A stretch of DNA of 64,000 nt from Marinobacter sp. NP-4(2019). GTDB taxonomy: Bacteria > Pseudomonadota > Gammaproteobacteria > Pseudomonadales > Oleiphilaceae. The notes under the pieces are model-generated. The model worked only from the letters and a program-made list of their open reading frames with translations. It was not told the origin of the DNA and made no database searches. Positions 57,925-64,000 of this stretch are shown in pieces. The stretch spans positions 1,922,001 to 1,986,000 of the forward strand of contig NZ_CP034142.1 in NCBI RefSeq assembly GCF_003994855.1, in the 5' to 3' direction. Position numbers and translations under genes: made by a program. Position 1 is the first letter of the stretch; the number at the start of each line of letters is the position of its first letter.

Positions 57925-59364
57925 TCAGCGAATTTCCTCTTCCTGTCGTAACCTGTCGGCAGCGTCTTCCAGTGCGGCGAGGATCGACTTGCGCTCCCGC
58001 TCGGTGATCTTCTCGGAATCCAGGTACATGGCGAACCCGCTGTGTTCGTGTTCCAGGAAGCTGCGGTTTGGCCCCATGTCGCGGCGGAAGTCGACCACTT
58101 CATAGATGGGCACTGGTTTGCCGAACCCTTTCACCGTAATCTCGCCCTTGTCCCGGCACATGATGCGGTCCTTGATCAGCGAGAAAGTTTCGTAAGACAC
58201 CAGGATTTCGCCCGGTTCGGCCAGGGACTCCAGCCGGCTGGCGAGGTTCACTTCCTTGCCGATGATGGTGTAATCCATTCGGTTTTCCGCCCCGAAGTTG
58301 CCAACGGTGGTGTACCCGGTGCTGATCCCCATACGGATTTCCAGAGGGGTCTTGATGCCCTGGCTCCGCCATTTCTGGCGCATGATCTTCATATGCTTGC
58401 GCATCTCAATGGCCATGGACACGCAGGCAAAGGCATCTTCCCGCTGCCCACGGCTGGTGGGGTCACCGAAGAACACCATGATCGAATCACCGACGAACTT
58501 GTCGATGGTGCCGCCGTACTTCAGGGCCACCTCAGACATGCCATTGAAGTAGTGATTGAGCAGTTCGGTCAGCGCTTCCGGCTCCATTTCTTCGGACAAT
58601 TCGGTGAATCCCTTGATGTCCGAGAAGAAAATGGCCAGTTTTTTGCGCTGGGTTTCCAGGCGAACGTCCCGCTCACCGGTAAAGATCGATTGCCAGACCT
58701 GGGGTGAGAGGTATTTGGATAATTTGTGGGAGAGGGCGATGGACTGCTCCCGCTGATTCTGGATCTGGGTCTTCGCCATCATCAGTGCCCGGGCCTGCTG
58801 GTGGGAATAAAAGGCGGTAACGCAGATGTAAAGGCCGGTTGCCAGTAGTGACAGGATGCTGGTGAGCAGTGGCGCCTGAAAGCTCTCGGCCGGGCCGAAA
58901 ATGGCCAGCCCGATGAACAGGGAGGCGGCCATGAATGCAGACCCGAACACCCATTGCCGGAAGCCGCCGATGATCAGGCAGCTGAACATCAGCATCAGCA
59001 TAACGGATACCGATGGAATGGCGGCCACGCCAATGGCGCCGATAAAGCCACCGCCAATCACACAGTCCACAATCAGCATTTTCTGGCGGATACGTGGGGA
59101 ATGTCGGAGGAAGGTGCGGCGGCTCAGAAGGTGGGCGATGTGGGGCCAGGTCAGGGCTCCGGCAATCAGCCACAGCATCCAGTCGGGAAAAATGCCCTGG
59201 AAAACGCCAGAGGCAATAATGGCGGCCGTCGCGGTGTAGGCAAGGATGCGCCCGTTATAATCCGGCATTGGCGGAATAGCGACGGGATCCATCCGGGAAT
59301 CCACAGCCGTGGACTTGCCGGCACTGTTGCTGGCATTGCGCAGATCCACGGGGGCGCTGATCAT
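57925..59364 (-). CDS. Membrane-anchored class III adenylate/guanylate cyclase
   Basis: 479 residues. Residues 38-195 hold about six membrane helices; a short linker helix follows; residues 240-420 are the cyclase domain: FFSDIKGFTELSEEMEPEAL (metal Asp), GGTIDKFVGDSIMVFFGDP (second metal Asp), GISTGYTTVGNFGAENRMDY (transition-state Asn/Arg region), VNLASRLESLAEPGEILVS. It likely makes cAMP. No sensor domain beyond the membrane part is seen. The start overlaps nothing; DUF962 gene ends 1 nt upstream, so the two are one transcript. Confidence 0.9.
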   Translation of the reverse strand: MISAPVDLRNASNSAGKSTAVDSRMDPVAIPPMPDYNGRILAYTATAAIIASGVFQGIFPDWMLWLIAGALTWPHIAHLLSRRTFLRHSPRIRQKMLIVDCVIGGGFIGAIGVAAIPSVSVMLMLMFSCLIIGGFRQWVFGSAFMAASLFIGLAIFGPAESFQAPLLTSILSLLATGLYICVTAFYSHQQARALMMAKTQIQNQREQSIALSHKLSKYLSPQVWQSIFTGERDVRLETQRKKLAIFFSDIKGFTELSEEMEPEALTELLNHYFNGMSEVALKYGGTIDKFVGDSIMVFFGDPTSRGQREDAFACVSMAIEMRKHMKIMRQKWRSQGIKTPLEIRMGISTGYTTVGNFGAENRMDYTIIGKEVNLASRLESLAEPGEILVSYETFSLIKDRIMCRDKGEITVKGFGKPVPIYEVVDFRRDMGPNRSFLEHEHSGFAMYLDSEKITERERKSILAALEDAADRLRQEEEIR

Positions 59365-59365
59365 A

Positions 59366-59677
59366 TCAGAATCGGATCCTTCCGATGAGGATGTCGCGAA
59401 ACATGACCCAGTCGCCCATCAGGCTGTACCACGGGTACTTGAATGTGGCCGGGCGGTTCTTCTCAAAGAAGAAGTGGCCGACCCAGGCAAATCCGTAACC
59501 AATCACGGGCAAAAGCAGAAGCCACGCCAGCTTGGCGCTTATAATGGCGTAAAGTGCAACAACGATGACCAGAAGGCTGCCAACGAAATGGAGTCTCCGG
59601 CAGGTAACGTCGCTGTGTTCTTCCAGATAGTACGGGTAAAATTCAGAAAAGTTCCGAAAGTCGGTTTGTTCGCTCAT
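59366..59677 (-). CDS. DUF962/Mpo1-like membrane protein
   Basis: 103 residues. Begins MSEQTDFRNFSEFYPYYLEE and HSDVTCRRLHFVGSLLVIVV, then AWVGHFFFEKNRPATFKYPW and SLMGDWVMF, the conserved motifs of DUF962 (yeast Mpo1/YGL010w relatives; Mpo1 is an Fe2+-dependent dioxygenase of fatty-acid alpha-oxidation). His28 and the HxxxE pair (His74, Glu78 region) could bind metal. Two or three membrane helices. It is followed directly by the cyclase gene. Confidence 0.85.
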   Translation of the reverse strand: MSEQTDFRNFSEFYPYYLEEHSDVTCRRLHFVGSLLVIVVALYAIISAKLAWLLLLPVIGYGFAWVGHFFFEKNRPATFKYPWYSLMGDWVMFRDILIGRIRF

Positions 59678-59909
59678 GGTTTTGCTACCGGCTCTTTATA
59701 GTTGTTAACAGTCGGACATAAGACTAAAGGTTAACAGTTATACAGAACCCTCACAATTCCGATGGGGCCTATCTGCCTTGCCTTCGTTGGCCGGGAGGGG
59801 AAAGCCATTGCCGCTTCTGCTATCACTGTGCTCGCTGACGCCTGAGTTTTATTGTTTATTTCTCCCTACATACTTCTCCAGCCCCCTGAATTAGCGCCTT
59901 TCCTAAAAC
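59678..59909. other. Gap between DUF962 gene and flagellar promoter
   Basis: No gene is supported. The region should contain the promoter of the minus-strand DUF962/cyclase unit and upstream activator sites for the flgB sigma-54 promoter, but I cannot identify them. Confidence 0.4.
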
Positions 59910-59925
59910 TGGCATCGACGTTGCT
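59910..59925 (+). promoter_or_regulatory. Sigma-54 promoter of flgB operon
   Basis: TGGCATCGACGTTGCT fits the -24/-12 consensus TGGCAC-N5-TTGCA/T closely, with exact GG-GC spacing. It is 67 nt upstream of flgB. Rod/hook operons of pseudomonad-type polar flagella are known to depend on RpoN and FleQ/FleR. Confidence 0.85.
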
Positions 59926-59991
59926 TCATCCACTGCAAAGAGGTGAACCGGCAAACCAATGCAGGGCCGGGCACAAGGTTCGGGAGGCAGT

Positions 59992-60390
59992 ATGGCAATT
60001 TCCTTTGACAAAGCACTGGGTATTCACCAGCACGCCCTGGAAGCAAGGGTGAAGCGTGGTGAAGTGTTGGCGAATAACCTGGCGAATGCGGACACCCCGG
60101 GCTTCAAGGCCAGGGACGTCGACTTTCGCGCCATGCTGGAGCGGGCGCAACAGAGCGTCAGTGGATTCAACATGGAACGGACACACGACGCTCACATGGA
60201 TACCACGCCCGGCGGCCAGGATAACGAATTGCTCTACCGTGTGCCGCACCAGCCCTCCGTTGACGGCAACACCGTGGAAACGCAACAGGAGCAGAGCCGG
60301 TTCATGAGAAATGCCATGGACTACCAGGCGAGTTTTCAGTTCCTGGACGGTAAATTCTCGGGGCTGAAGAAAGCCCTCTCCGGCCAGTAA
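59992..60390 (+). CDS. flgB: Flagellar basal-body rod protein FlgB
   Basis: 132 residues from ATG 59992, GGGAGG upstream. AISFDKALGIHQHALEARVK then the rod-protein motif VLANNLANADTPGFKARDVD near residue 26-45, and the C-terminal FMRNAMDYQASFQFL helix. Forms the proximal rod. First gene of flgBCDE, each separated by 18-33 nt. Driven by the sigma-54 promoter at 59910. Confidence 0.97.
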   Translation: MAISFDKALGIHQHALEARVKRGEVLANNLANADTPGFKARDVDFRAMLERAQQSVSGFNMERTHDAHMDTTPGGQDNELLYRVPHQPSVDGNTVETQQEQSRFMRNAMDYQASFQFLDGKFSGLKKALSGQ

Positions 60391-60423
60391 CCGGGCGCAG
60401 ACACCAGCTAGAGGAGCAGCATT

Positions 60424-60873
60424 ATGTCCCTGGGTAACATTTTTGATATTGCCGGTTCCGGCATGACCGCACAGTCGCTGCGGTTGAACACCACTGCGTC
60501 CAACATCGCCAATGCGGAAACGGCCAGTTCCAGTACTGAGACAGCCTACCGGGCCCGCAAGCCGGTGTTTGCGGCCATTCAGCAGTCCATGCTGAACCCT
60601 GACCAGCAGGGGATGGCGTTCGCAAGTGACGAGGGGCCCGGCGCGGGCGTTCGTGTGGATGGCATAGTTGAGAGCGACGCGGAACTGCAGATGCGCTATG
60701 AGCCGAACCATCCCGCCGCCAACGAGGACGGCTATGTGTTCTACCCCAACGTCAATGTGGTTGAGGAAATGGCCGACATGATGTCGTCCTCCCGCAGCTT
60801 CCAGATGAACGTGGACGTTATGAACACGGCCAAATCCATGATGCAGCGCATTCTTACACTTGGGCAGCAGTAA
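60424..60873 (+). CDS. flgC: Flagellar basal-body rod protein FlgC
   Basis: 149 residues. FDIAGSGMTAQSLRLNTTAS NIANAETASS is the N-terminal rod motif; the C-terminus VNVVEEMADMMSSSRSFQMN and VMNTAKSMMQRIL is the axial-protein coiled coil. Proximal rod component acting with FlgB and FlgF. AGAGGAGCAGC precedes the ATG. Confidence 0.97.
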   Translation: MSLGNIFDIAGSGMTAQSLRLNTTASNIANAETASSSTETAYRARKPVFAAIQQSMLNPDQQGMAFASDEGPGAGVRVDGIVESDAELQMRYEPNHPAANEDGYVFYPNVNVVEEMADMMSSSRSFQMNVDVMNTAKSMMQRILTLGQQ

Positions 60874-60891
60874 CCGGGCGAGGACTGACCG

Positions 60892-61569
60892 ATGAGCGCA
60901 ATTAACCCGACGAATGTCTCCGATGTGCTGGGCGATTTCCGTCACCAGCAGGGCAGTGCCGGCGGCGGCACCAGCGAGCTCGGCAAGAACGAGTTTATGG
61001 AGCTGATGATTGCCCAGCTGAAGAACCAGAATCCGCTTGAACCCCAGGACAACGGTGAGTTCATTTCCCAGCTTGCCCAGTTCAGCTCCCTGGAGGAAAT
61101 GCAGGGAGTGTCGCGGAGCGTGGATGAGCTGGGTAGTCAGTTCCGCTCCACCCAGGCGCTGCAGGCGTCGGCGATGGTGGGTCGGACCGTTCTGGCGCCA
61201 TCACAGATTGGCATACTGGGTAACGAAGGCGAGATCACCGGCACAATCCAGGTACCGGCTTCCACCGGCGGGCTGCGGGTCTCCATTGAGAGCCAGAACG
61301 GTGAGCGGGTTCGTCAGATAGATCTTGGTGCCAGCCAGGCCGGCGTCGCCTCCTTCCAGTGGGACGGCACAGATGGTAACGGCAATGCCTTGCCACCCGG
61401 ACCTTACCGCATTGTTGCCGAGGGTTCTTATCCCGGCGGTACGGAGCAGCTGTCGACGATGGTGAGTGCCAATGTCGACAGTGTCTCTCTCGGTCAGGGC
61501 GGCAAGGTCACACTGAACCTGTCGGGTATGGGCTCCATTGCCCTGTCGGATGTCGAACAAATTAACTGA
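60892..61569 (+). CDS. flgD: Flagellar hook assembly (capping) protein FlgD
   Basis: 225 residues. The N-terminus carries KNEFMELMIAQLKNQNPLEP and DNGEFISQLAQFSSLEEMQG, the conserved FlgD export/cap region; the rest is the Ig-like/tudor FlgD core (GLRVSIESQNGERVRQIDLG, FQWDGTDGNGNALPPGPYRI). It caps the growing hook and is not in the finished structure. 18 nt after flgC. Confidence 0.97.
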   Translation: MSAINPTNVSDVLGDFRHQQGSAGGGTSELGKNEFMELMIAQLKNQNPLEPQDNGEFISQLAQFSSLEEMQGVSRSVDELGSQFRSTQALQASAMVGRTVLAPSQIGILGNEGEITGTIQVPASTGGLRVSIESQNGERVRQIDLGASQAGVASFQWDGTDGNGNALPPGPYRIVAEGSYPGGTEQLSTMVSANVDSVSLGQGGKVTLNLSGMGSIALSDVEQIN

Positions 61570-61598
61570 TCTACCGGTGCGGAACCACGAGGTGAATT

Positions 61599-63509
61599 AT
61601 GGCTTTTAATACAGGGCTTAGCGGTTTGAGGGCAGCGTCCGTTGATCTGGACGTCACCGGTAATAACATTGCCAATGCCAGTACCGTTGGTTTCAAAAGC
61701 AGCAGTGCACAGTTTGGCGACCTTTATGCCAGCGGTTTCCTGAGTTCCGGCAACAACCCGGTGGGTGACGGCGTACGGGTTCAGGACGTGAAGCAGTCGT
61801 TCGGGCAGGGCAATATCAGCTTCACCGATAACGGGCTGGATATGGCGATCAACGGTGATGGCTTCTTCGTTCTGAACAATGGTGGGGAAATTCGTTATTC
61901 CCGTGCCGGCCAGTTTGGTATCGATAAGGACGGATTCGTAACCAATAACCAGAACATGCGTGTGCAGGGCTTTACCGCTGATGATGACGGTAACCTGTCC
62001 GGCATCCGTGGCGACCTGCAGGTGGAGACGGACAACCTGGCGCCCAGGCGCACGACCAACCTACGTACGGATCTCAACCTGGATTCCAGGGAAAGTGTAC
62101 TGGAAAACCGGATACGTGATCTGGGCGAGGACCTGAACGTGGCGGACCTCGATGGTGACCTGTTCCAGATAGAGTATTCCGATGGCACCACATCGCAGCT
62201 GATCGATATCGGCACGGGGCAACCGGCCAACGATGTGGCCGAACTGTTGGGGTCCCAGAAGGGGGTTAACGCTTCCGCCAGGACACAGTTTGATCTGTCC
62301 GAGCAGTTTGATATGGCCCAGTTGGCCAGCGACCTGTCCGACCCTGACTTCGAGTTGACCATATCCCTGAACGGCAGCGACAACGTGACCTTCCGTGGCA
62401 GCGATGGTATTAACGATCTGGATTCGCTGGCCGCGGCCATCAATGACTCGGAGCTGAATACCCTGCAAGCGCAGGTTTCCGACACTGGTGATGATATTTC
62501 CATCACCGACAGCCGCGGGTTTACGGTGGATATGGCTTACACTACCGGCTCTGCCGGAAGTCAGTCATTCTCTGCTCCCGAGCGGGGTAACCTGTTTGTC
62601 ACCACTGAGCGCGAGGTTACAGGGGTGCTGACGGATCCCGCCGGAACCGGTGCGTTCGAGGCCGCCTTTGCCGCAGGTGAAACCCGGATTACCAACGAGT
62701 TCAATCCACTGGATCAGCGGACGTATAACCACGCCACATCCACCACGATCTACGACAGTTTGGGGAATTCCCACGAACTGACCCAGTTTTTCGTGAAGGA
62801 GCCGTCACCGGGTGATGGTGTGGGCCAGAGTGAATGGTCTATCTACATGCAGATTGACGGCGAGATGGTTGCGGGTACCGATGAAACGCCCTACACCGCC
62901 AGATTCAATCAGGATGGGGAACTGCAATCGATCAATGGCGACCCCAACGGTGAGATCGTGGTAGATGACTGGGTGCCGAAGGATGCGAACGGACTGCCCA
63001 ACGGCGCTGATGGCCCTCCTGCACCGGGGGAGGAAGTGGTCACGCCAATTCCTGATCCTCCCACCACGTCTGCGTTTGTGGTGGACCTGAGCGAAACCAC
63101 CCAATACGGCAGCGCCTTTGGCGTGAATGACCAGAATCAGAACGGTTACACCACGGGCCGTTTGTCCGGTCTGGATGTGTCCGATCAGGGTGTGCTGTTC
63201 GCACGCTACACCAATGGCCAGTCCAAGGCGTTGGGGCAGGTGGCCCTGGCGGCATTCAACAATACCGATGGCCTGTCACCGGTAGGAGAGACAACCTGGG
63301 TGGAGACCTTCGAGTCCGGTCAGCCGATTATCGGCGCCCCGGATACCGGAACCCTGGGTTCCATCAAGGCCAGTTCGGTAGAGGATTCCAACGTGGACCT
63401 GTCCGCCGAGTTGGTGAATCTGATCATTGCCCAGCGGAATTATCAGGCCAACGCAAAGACCATTGAAACCTCCGATGCGGTCACCCAGACCATCATCAAC
63501 CTGAGGTAA
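61599..63509 (+). CDS. flgE: Flagellar hook protein FlgE
   Basis: 636 residues, longer than E. coli FlgE (about 400) because of an extended variable middle (residues ~150-420) with an acidic, Asp-rich surface domain. N-terminus MAFNTGLSGLRAASVDLDVT GNNIANASTV and C-terminus LSAELVNLIIAQRNYQANAK ETSD-type axial motifs are intact. It polymerises into the hook. GAGGTG precedes ATG. Last gene before the flgF promoter. Confidence 0.97.
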   Translation: MAFNTGLSGLRAASVDLDVTGNNIANASTVGFKSSSAQFGDLYASGFLSSGNNPVGDGVRVQDVKQSFGQGNISFTDNGLDMAINGDGFFVLNNGGEIRYSRAGQFGIDKDGFVTNNQNMRVQGFTADDDGNLSGIRGDLQVETDNLAPRRTTNLRTDLNLDSRESVLENRIRDLGEDLNVADLDGDLFQIEYSDGTTSQLIDIGTGQPANDVAELLGSQKGVNASARTQFDLSEQFDMAQLASDLSDPDFELTISLNGSDNVTFRGSDGINDLDSLAAAINDSELNTLQAQVSDTGDDISITDSRGFTVDMAYTTGSAGSQSFSAPERGNLFVTTEREVTGVLTDPAGTGAFEAAFAAGETRITNEFNPLDQRTYNHATSTTIYDSLGNSHELTQFFVKEPSPGDGVGQSEWSIYMQIDGEMVAGTDETPYTARFNQDGELQSINGDPNGEIVVDDWVPKDANGLPNGADGPPAPGEEVVTPIPDPPTTSAFVVDLSETTQYGSAFGVNDQNQNGYTTGRLSGLDVSDQGVLFARYTNGQSKALGQVALAAFNNTDGLSPVGETTWVETFESGQPIIGAPDTGTLGSIKASSVEDSNVDLSAELVNLIIAQRNYQANAKTIETSDAVTQTIINLR

Positions 63510-63526
63510 TCCGCAAAACCCAATTC

Positions 63527-63541
63527 TGGCACAACTCCTGC
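63527..63541 (+). promoter_or_regulatory. Sigma-54-like promoter upstream of flgF
   Basis: TGGCACAACTCCTGC matches TGGCAC-N5-TTGC with one mismatch. It is 43 nt before flgF. In Pseudomonas flgF begins a second RpoN-dependent operon (flgFGHIJKL), which fits. Confidence 0.65.
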
Positions 63542-63578
63542 AGGAAGACTGGTAACAGTCAAAATTCCGGCAGGAGTT
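63533..63578 (+). promoter_or_regulatory. Inverted repeat that could mask the flgF ribosome binding site
   Basis: AACTCCTGC (63533-63541) is complementary to GCAGGAGTT (63570-63578), which contains the flgF Shine-Dalgarno AGGAG. Transcripts reading through from flgE could fold to hide it; transcripts from the sigma-54 promoter would start after the left arm. Confidence 0.45.
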
Positions 63579-63583
63579 TTCCC

Positions 63584-64000
63584 ATGGATAAAGCCCTATA
63601 TATCGGAATGTCTGGCGCCAAGCAGAACATGCTGGCCCAGCGTGCCCATGCCAATAACCTGGCAAACGTCAGTACCACAGGGTTCAAGAAAGACTTTGCC
63701 CAGGCCCGCAGTATGCCGGTGTTTGGTGAGCATCATCCGACACGCGCCTATGCCATGACCGAACGGCCGGGGACAGACCTGTCCGCTGGTGCGCTGATGG
63801 AAACCGGTCGCAAACTGGATGTCGCCGTTGAAGGGGACGGCTGGCTGGCGGTGCAGAACCAGCGGGGCGAAGAGGTCTTTACCCGGTCCGGTAGTTTGCA
63901 GATTGATGTGAACGGGCTGGTCCGCAATGCCAACGGTGACATGGTCATGGGGAACGGTGGCCCGGTTGCCTTGCCGCCTTTTGATAACGTCCAGATCGGT
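63584..64000 (+). CDS. flgF: Flagellar basal-body rod protein FlgF, C-terminus beyond the window
   Basis: 139 codons visible. MDKALYIGMSGAKQNMLAQR AHANNLANVSTTGFK is the FlgF start; RKLDVAVEGDGWLAVQNQRG and EEVFTRSGSLQIDVNGLVRN are the conserved rod-protein body. GCAGGAG lies 9 nt before ATG 63584. Forms the proximal rod with FlgB/FlgC. The gene runs off the window; flgG should follow. Confidence 0.95.
   Translation, partial: MDKALYIGMSGAKQNMLAQRAHANNLANVSTTGFKKDFAQARSMPVFGEHHPTRAYAMTERPGTDLSAGALMETGRKLDVAVEGDGWLAVQNQRGEEVFTRSGSLQIDVNGLVRNANGDMVMGNGGPVALPPFDNVQIG

Noticed and set aside
59926..60945. 339-codon minus-strand ORF across flgB/flgC
   Set aside because: Antisense shadow of two flagellar genes.

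Overview
The window reads like the chromosome of a marine gammaproteobacterium. Marinobacter or a close relative fits best: a split B12-dependent ribonucleotide reductase, a PilZ and a degenerate HD-GYP protein, a long-chain acyl-CoA synthetase, an FbpA/FbpB-type iron transporter, long-form QueF and sigma-54-driven flgBCDE/flgF. This assignment is inference from gene content; no rRNA or other taxonomic marker is present and I see no tRNA.

Layout. 1-19 kb: metabolic and regulatory genes, mostly single or in pairs: a GFA protein (cut by the window edge), a DUF2459 lipoprotein, LysR, an FG-GAP repeat lipoprotein, a TetR/hydrolase unit with two matching operators, a BNR-repeat/MoaD-like pair, a fructose-type PTS EIIABC, a DksA-like zinc finger, SDR, a metallo-beta-lactamase-fold/LysR divergent pair, PEBP, a second GFA, a cupin, a decayed VOC gene, a serine hydrolase, a CPBP protease and an Asp/Glu racemase.

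19.03-38.94 kb: an accessory island that I read as an integron-type cassette array without an integrase (a CALIN). Nearly every gene is a short minus-strand single, often of unknown function. Many start 15-27 nt from a RYYYAAC-type core, and many stop inside a GTTRRRY-type core. At least six complete attC-like palindromes are visible, plus several half sites. The cargo includes a DEDDh exonuclease, a DUF2235 hydrolase, a third GFA, a HEPN-like protein, a SieB-like membrane protein, a SEC-C/HNH-like protein and a DUF2971 protein. Plus-strand insertions interrupt it: a PAAR-lipase (type VI effector-like) gene with an overlapping putative membrane immunity gene, two decayed partial copies of that module, an intact IS21-family element inside one copied immunity gene, IS110 and group II intron remnants, and a MITE-like element.

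39-59 kb: core genes: nrdJ in two parts, a DUF6160-like exported protein, a TrpXYZ-type ABC operon, an acyl-CoA synthetase, a YiiD-type thioesterase, an iron ABC system with a Fur-like site, PilZ, degenerate HD-GYP, a YadGH-type ABC exporter, queF with an apparent one-base frameshift, a membrane-anchored nucleotide cyclase and DUF962. 59.9-64 kb: start of the flagellar rod/hook operons (flgB, flgC, flgD, flgE, flgF), with sigma-54 promoters before flgB and flgF.

The parts most worth a second look are the integrase-less cassette array with its duplicated toxin/immunity module, the queF frameshift, the poly-G ribosome-binding tract, and a 125-bp repeat shared between the core region and the array.
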